A stretch of DNA of 36,844 nt from a virus. Of this stretch, positions 31,381 through 36,844 are shown one piece after another (the stretch's first letter is position 1; each line of letters begins with the position of its first letter). The notes beneath the pieces were generated by a model. The model was not told the origin of the DNA and did no database searches. It saw nothing but the letters and a program-made list of their open reading frames with translations. Where the stretch lies: positions 1-36,844 of the IMG/VR virus record IMGVR_UViG_3300044825_001259; one strand, written 5' to 3'. The position numbers and the translations under genes were made by a program.

Positions 31381-31835
31381 TCGGCCGCACCGTCCGCGCC
31401 TTCGCGGCGCTGCTGTTCGCCGGCGCGCTTGTCGCGCAGGCTCCGACCCTCGAGCAGCTCGACGCCGCACGCGCGAAGCTGCGGCCGCTGCTCGACGCGC
31501 TTGTGCAGGTCGAGAGCTCCGGCCGCGACGACGCCGTCGGCGACGCCGGCAACGCGCTCGGCTCGCTGCAGATCTGGCGCGTCTACTGGTCCGACGCGCT
31601 CGAGCACGCGCCGGCGCTCGGCGGCGCCTACGAGGACGTCCGCACGCGCGTCTACGCCGAGCGCGTCGTCGTCGCCTACTGGCTGCGCTACGCCGAGGCC
31701 GCCGTCCGCGACGGCGACCTCGAGCGCCTGGCACGAGTTCACAATGGCGGACCGCGTGGGCACCGGAAGCAGGCGACCGTCGCCTATTGGAACCGCGTCT
31801 CGCGCGCGATGGAGGCCCGCCATGCTGCGCGATGA
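31377..31835 (+). CDS. Endolysin: secreted lysozyme/transglycosylase-like (152 aa)
   Basis: A 152-aa lysozyme-like enzyme. Residues 1-22 form a signal peptide (RAFAALLFAGALVAQA). Then ALVQVESSGRDDAVGDAG with candidate catalytic Glu46, ALGSLQIWRVYWSDAL, and RVHNGGPRGHRKQATVAYW near the C-terminus, a strongly conserved ending of phage and invertebrate-type (destabilase) lysozymes. It hydrolyses or cleaves the glycan of peptidoglycan. The signal would let the host Sec system export it, so lysis timing probably relies on membrane depolarisation rather than on a large-hole holin. A SAR-type anchor is possible, since the hydrophobic stretch is Ala/Gly-rich. Confidence 0.8.
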   Translation: MIGRTVRAFAALLFAGALVAQAPTLEQLDAARAKLRPLLDALVQVESSGRDDAVGDAGNALGSLQIWRVYWSDALEHAPALGGAYEDVRTRVYAERVVVAYWLRYAEAAVRDGDLERLARVHNGGPRGHRKQATVAYWNRVSRAMEARHAAR

Positions 31836-32190
31836 TCTCGACGAGGCGATCGGGCAGGACATGATCGACGCCGTCCGCTCGTCCTACCGCGACCGCATGC
31901 GGCTCGGCGACGGCGACTACGACGCCGACGCCTGCGCGATCGTCCAGATCTGCGACGAGCTCGACCGTCTGCGGCGCCGGCGATGGCACCGCGAGAACGA
32001 GCTGCGCGCGGCTCTGCTCGGCATCGTCCGAGCATCGCAGCGCGACGGGGCGAAGGACTGGCTCGACCTCGGCCGCGTCGACGGCTCGGCCGACGACGTC
32101 ACGGCGCGCCAGATCACCGACCTGTGCGAGGCGATCGGCGAGGCCGGCGAGCTGTTGCAGCGCCTGCTGCGGAAGGAGCTCGCGCGATGA
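31822..32190 (+). CDS. Small helical protein (122 aa)
   Basis: A 122-aa charged helical protein (MLRDDLDEAIGQDMIDAVRS; ENELRAALLGIVRASQRDG; LCEAIGEAGELLQRLL) overlapping the endolysin end by 14 bases and the next gene by four (ATGA). No family is recognised. It begins the run of small early-type genes. Confidence 0.6.
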   Translation: MLRDDLDEAIGQDMIDAVRSSYRDRMRLGDGDYDADACAIVQICDELDRLRRRRWHRENELRAALLGIVRASQRDGAKDWLDLGRVDGSADDVTARQITDLCEAIGEAGELLQRLLRKELAR

Positions 32191-32510
32191 CCGACTACGG
32201 AACACCGCCGGCAGACTGCCGCGACCCGCACTGGTGGGAGGTCGAGCAGGCGAACGCGCGCACCCTTGCGCGCCGACCCGAGCTCGCGCTCGAGGCCGGC
32301 GAACGCTACGCGGGCCGCGTGCATGCCGGCTACGACTTCCCGATCGACGTCTCGCGCTCGCGCGACCTGCGCGAGACCGGTCGTCTGTGCGGCCGCTGTG
32401 ATGGGCACGGATGGTTCAACCTGCGGCGCAGCGTGCTCTGCGGATGGCACTGGGCGGTCTGCTGGTCGTGCGAGGGATACGGCCGCGTGCCGCAGGAGGT
32501 CGACGCATGA
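32187..32510 (+). CDS. Small zinc-finger-like protein (107 aa)
   Basis: A 107-aa protein with LCGRCDGHGWFN and CWSCEGYGRVP: two CxxCxGxG units separated by about 18 residues, as in the DnaJ zinc-binding region but reduced to a single pair. It probably binds one zinc ion. The N-terminal part (PADCRDPHWWEVEQANARTL) has no known motif. Overlaps with both neighbours (ATGA) tie it to a string of short genes. Confidence 0.65.
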   Translation: MTDYGTPPADCRDPHWWEVEQANARTLARRPELALEAGERYAGRVHAGYDFPIDVSRSRDLRETGRLCGRCDGHGWFNLRRSVLCGWHWAVCWSCEGYGRVPQEVDA

Positions 32511-32653
32511 GACATCCCCCCCGACTGGTCCGCGACGACGACCCGGCGCCGCGCGGCACCGACTGCTACACCGTCCTCGGCTGCGCCGTGCTGCTCGCCG
32601 GCGCGGTCCTCGTGCTCTGTGCTCTGGTGTCCATTCTCGAGGCTCTGCGATGA
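32507..32653 (+). CDS. Small membrane protein (48 aa)
   Basis: A 48-aa protein with a basic start (MRHPPRLVRDDDPAPRG) and one long hydrophobic segment (VLGCAVLLAGAVLVLCALVSI, quoted without its ends: AVLLAGAVLVLCALVSI). It would span the inner membrane once. Both ends overlap neighbouring genes by four bases. Its role is unknown; small single-span proteins in phage early regions include superinfection-exclusion factors. Confidence 0.55.
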   Translation: MRHPPRLVRDDDPAPRGTDCYTVLGCAVLLAGAVLVLCALVSILEALR

Positions 32654-32976
32654 CTCTCCCCCCTAACAACGACCCGCGGACCTGGTCCGTCGGCGACTGG
32701 TGCTCGACCTACGAAGGCTCGCTCGTCGAGCTCGCGGCCGAGCTCAACGTCACGCGGCAGGCGCTGCTGCATCTGCGCGCCGGAAAACACCGCCGGCCGC
32801 CGGTCGACCTGCTTGAGCGCCTGGCCGACGCGCTGTCTCGTCGCTCGACGTTTCGCCGGCGCTTCGTCACGCCGAACGCCGACCAGCTCGTGGCGCTGTG
32901 GTATCGCGAGCACGGCGTCGACCTCGACTCGCAGCCGGACACCAAGCCGGGGAGGAGGTCGTCGTGCCGTTCGTAA
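32650..32976 (+). CDS. Helix-turn-helix protein (108 aa)
   Basis: A 108-aa protein with a Cro/CI-like helix-turn-helix: SLVELAAELNVTRQALLHLR followed by AGKHRRPPVDLLERLADAL, residues 25-65. It probably binds DNA. It is the only evident candidate for a phage-encoded regulator in the window and lies directly upstream of the replication gene, overlapping it by 13 bases. No dimerisation or protease domain of the CI/LexA type is present. Confidence 0.7.
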   Translation: MTLPPNNDPRTWSVGDWCSTYEGSLVELAAELNVTRQALLHLRAGKHRRPPVDLLERLADALSRRSTFRRRFVTPNADQLVALWYREHGVDLDSQPDTKPGRRSSCRS

Positions 32977-33746
32977 AGCTGCACGCCGCGATCCTCGACT
33001 CGTCCATCTGGCTCGAGCCGGCGCACGTTCGGATCGTCTGGATCACGATGCTCGCGATGGCTGATGCCGCCGGATGCGTGCAGGCGAGCCCGCGAGGACT
33101 GGCGCACCGCGCCAACGTCACGCCGGAGGAATGCTCCGACGCTTTGGGCAGGTTTCTCGGGCCGGACGCCGACTCGCGCGACGGCACGGACGGACGCCGC
33201 ATCGAGGCCGTCCGCGGAGGATGGCGCCTGCTCAACTACCTCGAGTTCCGCAACCGGCGCGAGGCCGAGGACCGGCGCGAATACCAGGCGCGCTGGTGGC
33301 GCGACAACAAGGGCCGCAAGACCGCTGCGGACTTGACACACCTCGACACGCCTCGACACGCCTCGACAAACTCGACCCAAGCAGAAGCAGAAGCAGAAGC
33401 AGAGAAGAAGACACCGCGCTCGCGCGCGGCTGCGCGACCTGCGGACGTCGCCGATGAGGTCTGGCAGGACTTCGCGGCGCTGCGCCGGCAACGCCGGGCA
33501 ACCGTGACGTCGACCGTCCTCGACGGCATCCGGCGCGAGGCGACGGCCGCCGGCATGTCGCTCGAGCAGGCTCTGCGGACCTGCGTCGAGCGCGGCTGGC
33601 AGAGCTTTCGCGCCGACTGGGCAACGGCGCCGGCCGCTCGAGGGCCGTCGCTCGCGAAGCAGGCCGCGCACGTCCCGAACATGCCGCTCGGGCATGCGAG
33701 CTGCTCCTGCGCCGGCTGCACCTCCTACCGAGCGAAGCGGCCGTGA
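32964..33746 (+). CDS. Replication initiation protein, lambda O-like (260 aa)
   Basis: A 260-aa protein with a winged-helix N-terminus (FVKLHAAILDSSIWLEPAHV, then RIVWITMLAMADAAG and LAHRANVTPEEC), as in phage replisome organisers. A central low-complexity linker (QAEAEAEAEKK) is encoded by the candidate origin repeats. The C-terminal part (VWQDFAALRRQRRATVTSTV onward) is helical and ends in a Cys pair (CSCAGC). It would bind the origin and load host helicase. GTG 32964 has GGGGAGGAGG just upstream, the best ribosome site nearby, which decides the start. Confidence 0.8.
   Translation: MPFVKLHAAILDSSIWLEPAHVRIVWITMLAMADAAGCVQASPRGLAHRANVTPEECSDALGRFLGPDADSRDGTDGRRIEAVRGGWRLLNYLEFRNRREAEDRREYQARWWRDNKGRKTAADLTHLDTPRHASTNSTQAEAEAEAEKKTPRSRAAARPADVADEVWQDFAALRRQRRATVTSTVLDGIRREATAAGMSLEQALRTCVERGWQSFRADWATAPAARGPSLAKQAAHVPNMPLGHASCSCAGCTSYRAKRP
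33331..33378 (+). repeat. Ten-base direct repeats (iteron-like), candidate origin of replication
   Basis: Consecutive ten-base units from 33331: ACTTGACACA, CCTCGACACG, CCTCGACACG, CCTCGACAAA, then CTCGACCC. Immediately after (33379-33410) comes an A/G-only-rich tract of AAGCAG repeats. In lambda the origin lies inside gene O as four iterons followed by an A+T/purine-rich region, so this has the same place and layout. Confidence 0.6.
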
Positions 33747-34204
33747 CTTCGCGCGCGTCGTCCGCTACGCCTGCGCGCATGGTCCGCGTCTACCCCATCA
33801 CCGCTTGCACGGCTCTCGACGGCGACACCGTTCGCGTCGTCGTCGATCTCGGATGGCGCCTTGCCTATCGCGTCGACATGCGGCTCGAGAGCTGGGATGC
33901 GCCGGAGCTCGGCGGCATCAGCAACGCCGCCGGCCGCGCCGCGCGCGAGGCCGTCGCCGCCTGGCTCGACTCGCGCATGGCCGACGGGCTCGAGCTCCTT
34001 TCGGTCAAGCTGGACCTATTCGGCCGGAGCCTCGGCGACGTTCGCACCATCGCCGGCGAATCGCTTACGGCATGGTGCCGCGACTACGGACTCGTCCGCG
34101 CAACCGGACCGTCTGGCCGCCGGCCGACCTGGACCGAGGCCGAGCTCGCGCAGGTCATCGCCAACGCCGAGCAGGCGATCGCCAAGATCCGCGCGCGCGC
34201 ATAG
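33743..34204 (+). CDS. Staphylococcal nuclease-like (SNase) protein (153 aa)
   Basis: A 153-aa protein with CTALDGDTVRVVVDLGW, then RVDMRLESWDAPEL and LDLFGRSLGDV: the SNase arrangement of DGDT, R-x-DAPE and a later Arg on a GR-S-G turn. In the enzyme family these supply calcium ligands and the catalytic Glu and Arg residues. A single- and double-strand nuclease could recycle host DNA. GTG 33743 overlaps the upstream stop (GTGA); ATG 33779 (MVRVYPITACTALDG) is the alternative start and keeps the whole domain. The family is probable, activity not shown. Confidence 0.7.
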   Translation: MTSRASSATPARMVRVYPITACTALDGDTVRVVVDLGWRLAYRVDMRLESWDAPELGGISNAAGRAAREAVAAWLDSRMADGLELLSVKLDLFGRSLGDVRTIAGESLTAWCRDYGLVRATGPSGRRPTWTEAELAQVIANAEQAIAKIRARA

Positions 34205-34284
34205 CATCGCGCCGCCGCTCGTCGCGGCAACCGCGGCGCCTATCCACGGGGCAGGCGATGGCGCCGCGGTCTTTCGCTCGGCCG

Positions 34285-34313
34285 TTGCATTTGGGGCTGC
34301 GGCCCGATACCAT
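34285..34313 (+). promoter_or_regulatory. Weak promoter candidate
   Basis: TTGCAT (34285-34290), 17-base spacer, TACCAT (34308-34313): three and four of six consensus matches. The next start codon (GTG 34321) is seven bases beyond, so this too would give a nearly leaderless message. The surrounding gap (34205-34320) has no other clear feature. Confidence 0.3.
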
Positions 34314-34320
34314 CGGCCGC

Positions 34321-34518
34321 GTGACGAGACGACCGCAACCTGCGCACGAGATCGCGCCGATCTCCGAAGCCAAGCTGCTGCGCGGCTACGCGCGCCGCAT
34401 CGGCGTCCGCGATCCGCAGGCCGCCGCCGACCGCACCGGCGAAGGCCTCTACCTGATCCTCGCCGAGCATCTCTACCGAGCGACCCTATGCGAGCAAGAG
34501 ACCAAGCCGTCGCGCTAA
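34321..34518 (+). CDS. Small unknown protein (65 aa)
   Basis: A 65-aa basic helical protein (AHEIAPISEAKLLRGYARRI; LYLILAEHLYRATL) starting at GTG 34321, just after a 116-base gap. It has no ribosome site but a promoter-like sequence at the distance expected for a leaderless transcript. It overlaps the next gene by 31 bases. Family unknown. Confidence 0.5.
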   Translation: MTRRPQPAHEIAPISEAKLLRGYARRIGVRDPQAAADRTGEGLYLILAEHLYRATLCEQETKPSR

Positions 34519-34718
34519 TCTGCGAGGCGATCGAGCTCGTCGACCGCGCTCGGCAATGCACGACGCTCGCCGCCGCTGACCTGGATGCCGGCTGGTCGCG
34601 CGAGGTCGCCGTCCGACTGCTGCGCGACGCGCAAATCGCCTGCCGCGGCGCGATCGCCGAGCTGCGATCGCTGCGCGCACGACCCGAGACACTTCCCCCT
34701 CCCTCTCAAGACGACTGA
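34488..34718 (+). CDS. Small unknown protein (76 aa)
   Basis: A 76-aa protein (MRARDQAVALICEAIELVDR; AVRLLRDAQIACRGAIAELR), helical and without recognisable motif. It begins inside the previous gene and ends just before the winged-helix gene. Helical phage proteins of this size often act as inhibitors or adaptors, but nothing here says so. Confidence 0.5.
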   Translation: MRARDQAVALICEAIELVDRARQCTTLAAADLDAGWSREVAVRLLRDAQIACRGAIAELRSLRARPETLPPPSQDD

Positions 34719-34719
34719 C

Positions 34720-35019
34720 ATGCGAAACGCTGCACACCTACACCGCACGACCGACCCCGAAACGAGCCGGCAAGCTGCCGAGCTCGCCGCCGGCATTGCC
34801 GACGCGCACGAGAACCGGATTCTCTGGACGCTTGAGAAGGCCGGCCGCCGCGCCGATGCGGCGATGACGGCCGAGGAGATCGCCGAGGCCTGCGGTCTGA
34901 CCGCGCACCAGGTCGGCCGCCGCGTCGGCCGGCTGATCCTGCAGGGCAAGGTCGAGGTCGTCGGCTCGAAGGTCTTGTCGACCGGCCGCGCCGGCCGCAC
35001 CTACCGGAGGACGCGCTGA
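34720..35019 (+). CDS. Winged-helix protein (99 aa)
   Basis: A 99-aa protein with ETSRQAAELAAGIADAHENR and ILWTLEKAG, a helix-turn-helix MTAEEIAEACGLTAHQVGRR, then VGRLILQGKVEVVGSK forming the wing. This is a typical MarR/ArsR-like winged-helix outline seen in small phage proteins near recombination genes. It probably binds DNA. Its stop overlaps the ERF start (TGATG). Confidence 0.65.
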   Translation: MRNAAHLHRTTDPETSRQAAELAAGIADAHENRILWTLEKAGRRADAAMTAEEIAEACGLTAHQVGRRVGRLILQGKVEVVGSKVLSTGRAGRTYRRTR

Positions 35020-35666
35020 TGCAGGCGCTACTGCAGGCGCTCTGCGCCGCCGTGCCGGACATCAGCAACCCGCGCAAGGACTCCAAAAACCCGCACTACC
35101 GCAGCACCTACGCGAGCCTCGAGGCCGTGCTCGATGCCGTGACGATCCCGCTGCAGAAGCACGGGCTCGTCCTGACGCAGACGCTCCGCAGCTCTGCCGG
35201 CGCGGTCGAGCTGGTCACGACGCTCTGGCACGCCGAGAGCGGGCAGCACATTGAATCCGCCGTGCCGCTCAATCCCGCGAAGGCCGACCCGCAGGGCGTC
35301 GCCGCCGCGACGACCTACTACCGCCGCCTGGCAATCAAGACGCTACTGGGCCTCGCCGAGGTCGACGACGACGGCAACGAGGCGAGCTCGCCGCCGCGCG
35401 CGAGAACGGAGCACGCCGCACCGGCTGCAGCTCCGGCGCCTGCAACGATCCCGAAGGCCGTGCAGCAGGTCGTCGAGAAACTCGGCGGCGAGCAGGTCAC
35501 GACGCCGGCGAGCGAGGTCGTTGCGAAGATGCTGAAGGCCAAGACGATCGTCGAGCTCGAGGAGCTGACGACGCACGCGCGAACGCTCGACACCGCCGGC
35601 AAGCAAGCCGCGCGCGCTGCCTACAACGCTCGGCGCTCGGTCCTGCAGCGCGAGGTCGAAGCATGA
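35019..35666 (+). CDS. erf: ERF-family single-strand annealing protein
   Basis: A 215-aa protein with ERF hallmarks: NPRKDSKNPHYRSTYASLEA, PLQKHGLVLTQTL, LWHAESGQHIES, PQGVAAATTYYRRLAIKTLL, GLAEVDDDGNEAS. The C-terminal part beyond residue 130 is Ala/Pro-rich linker plus a helical tail. ERF proteins anneal complementary single strands, allowing genome circularisation and recombination-dependent replication, as in P22. With RusA (992) it provides annealing and junction resolution. The start overlaps the winged-helix stop. Confidence 0.9.
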   Translation: MQALLQALCAAVPDISNPRKDSKNPHYRSTYASLEAVLDAVTIPLQKHGLVLTQTLRSSAGAVELVTTLWHAESGQHIESAVPLNPAKADPQGVAAATTYYRRLAIKTLLGLAEVDDDGNEASSPPRARTEHAAPAAAPAPATIPKAVQQVVEKLGGEQVTTPASEVVAKMLKAKTIVELEELTTHARTLDTAGKQAARAAYNARRSVLQREVEA

Positions 35667-35983
35667 GCGGCGGCGCCTTCGACGCTCCGACCTGGCAGGA
35701 CGTCGTCCTCGTTCGCCGGCAGGCCTGGGCGGTCGTCTCGATGCCGTTCGACGAGGTCCTGCAGGTCGAGCTCGACCGCGACGCCGGCGCCGCGGCGCTC
35801 GCGCTCTACTGCGGATGCGAGCGCACGCACGCCGTCTGCGATGCCTGCGGCGTCTCGCTGCGGACCGTCGAGGTCGCGTTCTCGGCAAGCATCAACGACC
35901 GCGTCCGCCGGCAGTGGCTCGACCGGACCTGCGACCAGGAGATCGAGACGAGGCATCGTCGGTGGCAGGAGCTCTCGCGATGA
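35663..35983 (+). CDS. Small Cys-containing protein (106 aa)
   Basis: A 106-aa protein coupled to erf by an ATGA overlap. Mid-protein it has YCGCERTHAVCDACGVSLRT, i.e. CxC...CxxC spaced like a small zinc site, surrounded by helices. It does not match a family I know. As a partner of ERF it may be a DNA-binding accessory, which is inference from coupling. Confidence 0.6.
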   Translation: MSGGAFDAPTWQDVVLVRRQAWAVVSMPFDEVLQVELDRDAGAAALALYCGCERTHAVCDACGVSLRTVEVAFSASINDRVRRQWLDRTCDQEIETRHRRWQELSR

Positions 35984-36219
35984 GCGCACCGAAAGAGATC
36001 ACGCTGCGCCGATGCGCGACCTGCGGCGTCGAGTTCGCGCGCAAGCTGCGCGACAAGAACCCCAACTGCTACGCCTGCATCTACAGGGCGAGCAACGGGC
36101 ACCCGCTGGCGCGACACCGGCACACGCCGGCCGAGCTCGCCGCGATCGTCGCAACGCTTGAGGACCGCGTCGCCGACGAGACGCGCATGCCGTGGGAGCG
36201 GCGCTACCCCAAAGCATGA
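35980..36219 (+). CDS. Small zinc-finger protein (79 aa)
   Basis: A 79-aa protein with LRRCATCGVEF and NPNCYACIYRA: CxxC-x(n)-CxxC within the first 40 residues, then a helix (TPAELAAIVATLEDRVADE). It probably holds one zinc ion and resembles small nuclease- or transcription-associated zinc fingers, but no catalytic residues are evident. It overlaps both neighbours by four bases (ATGA). Confidence 0.6.
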   Translation: MSAPKEITLRRCATCGVEFARKLRDKNPNCYACIYRASNGHPLARHRHTPAELAAIVATLEDRVADETRMPWERRYPKA

Positions 36220-36383
36220 GCGCAACGCCGACCGACGACGAGCTGCGCATGCTGCGCGCGACGTATGAGCACTGCCGCCGATGGGCGCATGCCGGCGTCG
36301 TCGGCGCGAACGCCGTGACGCTGATCGCCGCGCTCGACGAGCTATTGGTGCGCCGTGCTGCGGAAAGGAAACCAGATGCGTGA
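36216..36383 (+). CDS. Small helical protein (55 aa)
   Basis: A 55-aa protein (DDELRMLRATYEHCRRWAHA; ALDELLVRRAAERKPDA), all helix, overlapping the upstream stop by four bases and the methyltransferase start by eight. No family is recognised. Its end contains the AAAGGAA that serves as ribosome site for the methyltransferase. Confidence 0.5.
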   Translation: MSATPTDDELRMLRATYEHCRRWAHAGVVGANAVTLIAALDELLVRRAAERKPDA

Positions 36384-36844
36384 GCTGCACCTATTCGCAG
36401 GCGCCGGCGGCGGCATTCTCGGCGGCATGCTGCTCGGACATACTCCGGTCGGCGCTGTCGAGATTGACCCGTTCGCGCGCGCTGTTCTACACGCAAGGCA
36501 GGCCGATGGATCACTACCAGACTTCCCCATCTACGAAGACGTCCGAACCTTCGACGGCACCGCATGGCGCGACCGCGTCGACATCATCGCCGGAGGATTC
36601 CCATGCCAGGATCTGTCCTGCGCAGGAAAAGGAGCAGGCATCGACGGCGCACGCTCCGGCCTCTGGTGGGAAATGCTCCGCGTCATTCGCCAAGCGCGAC
36701 CGCGATACGTCTTCCTGGAAAACGTCCCAGCTATCACTGGAAGAGGGCTCGACCGCGTTCTTGGGTCGTTGGCCGACCTGGGGTTCGATGCGGAATGGTG
36801 CGTGCTATCGGCAGCCGACGTCGGAGCTCCTCACCTCCGAAAGC
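36376..36844 (+). CDS. Cytosine-C5 DNA methyltransferase, N-terminal part (continues at base 3)
   Basis: This is the start of the methyltransferase, MRELHLFAGAGGGILGG, with motif I FAGAG (SAM binding), acidic EID at 29-31, motif IV GGFPCQDLSCAGKG with catalytic Cys77, and motif VI FLENVP with Glu115, which protonates the cytosine ring in this family. ATG 36376 is preceded by AAAGGAA. The reading frame crosses the contig end and continues at base 3. The gene lies at the end of the early operon, just before rusA. A lone methyltransferase without a restriction partner is typical of phage self-protection. Confidence 0.93.
   Translation, partial: MRELHLFAGAGGGILGGMLLGHTPVGAVEIDPFARAVLHARQADGSLPDFPIYEDVRTFDGTAWRDRVDIIAGGFPCQDLSCAGKGAGIDGARSGLWWEMLRVIRQARPRYVFLENVPAITGRGLDRVLGSLADLGFDAEWCVLSAADVGAPHLRK
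36506..36844 (+). CDS. Overlapping +1-frame ORF, N-terminal part (PTP-repeat protein inside the methyltransferase)
   Basis: ATG 36506 begins MDHYQTSPSTKTSEPSTAPH in the +1 frame of the methyltransferase. AAGG (36495-36498) lies seven bases upstream, and AGG at 36500-36502 lies closer, so it could initiate by itself. The segment includes DSHARICPAQEKEQAST, SSWKTSQLSLEEGSTAFLG and RWPTWGSMRNGACYRQPT, of the form S-A-R-x-S-x-A-x-E-x-x-Q and SSWKTSQxSLxEGxxxFxGxWPxxGxMRNGxxY that I associate with the same phage protein group as the PTP units downstream. The frame stays open through the junction. It may be a real second product or a shadow of a conserved gene. Confidence 0.5.
   Translation, partial: MDHYQTSPSTKTSEPSTAPHGATASTSSPEDSHARICPAQEKEQASTAHAPASGGKCSASFAKRDRDTSSWKTSQLSLEEGSTAFLGRWPTWGSMRNGACYRQPTSELLTSES
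36683..36844. repeat. Terminal direct repeat, right copy (circular-assembly overlap)
   Basis: Matches bases 1-162 except at 36718 (G here, A at base 36). This copy keeps motif VI Glu (GAA) in the methyltransferase frame and Trp (TGG) in the +1 frame, so it is the more likely true sequence. Confidence 0.9.

Noticed and set aside
33379-33410. AAGCAG repeats as a possible CRISPR or satellite
   Set aside because: Only six-base units, no spacers; better read as the purine-rich flank of the candidate origin and a low-complexity linker.
1-36844. tRNA genes, CRISPR arrays, diversity-generating retroelement, insertion sequences
   Set aside because: No cloverleaf-like runs, repeat-spacer arrays, reverse transcriptase motifs or transposase motifs were seen on either strand by eye. 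A small tRNA could be missed without a covariance search.

Overview
The window looks like one complete genome of a tailed, lambda-type siphophage with high GC content. Bases 1-162 repeat bases 36683-36844 with one mismatch, so the sequence closes into a unit of about 36,682 bp, cut inside a cytosine methyltransferase gene. All credible genes are on the + strand, packed with ATGA, TGATG or GTGA stop/start overlaps. No tRNA, rRNA, CRISPR array, insertion sequence, integrase or recognisable lysogeny repressor was seen. A lambda-like long-tail module and lysis genes with signal/lipoprotein features suggest a Gram-negative-type host. The host cannot be named from the sequence.

Layout. (1) 36376 through the junction to 995: cytosine-C5 methyltransferase, with a second ORF in the +1 frame that itself carries protein-family signatures; then RusA (992-1441). 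(2) 1444-4187: a large unrecognised protein and two tandem small paralogues. (3) 4188-4474: a C/G-tract-rich gap just before the terminase genes. (4) 4475-17076: head and connector module in lambda order: small terminase, large terminase, zinc ribbon, an SGNH-esterase-like protein ending in a gpW-like domain, portal, protease/scaffold, Mu gpT-like major capsid protein, decoration-type protein, connectors, tail terminator, tail tube. (5) 17094-26990: tail chaperone G/GT with an exact A AAA AAC frameshift site, tape measure, then M-, L-, K- and I/J-like tip proteins. (6) 26996-29400: tail fibre or appendage proteins. (7) 29402-31835: small membrane proteins and lipoproteins, and an endolysin with a signal peptide. 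(8) 31822-36383: early-type genes: small zinc proteins, an HTH protein, an O-like replication protein carrying iteron-like repeats, an SNase-like protein, a winged-helix protein, ERF annealing protein, and several unknown small ORFs.

How it works together. The replication/recombination set (O-like initiator with an internal candidate origin, ERF, RusA, SNase-like protein) lacks a polymerase or helicase, so the phage probably recruits host replication. Methyltransferase and RusA then lead into the late morphogenetic genes. The strongest unusual signals are the double-coded methyltransferase region, the esterase-gpW fusion, the lambda-like origin arrangement inside the O-like gene, a low-GC insert in the tail-tip gene and an EF-hand loop in a lysis-region protein. 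All family calls come from reading motifs by eye; no database search was run.
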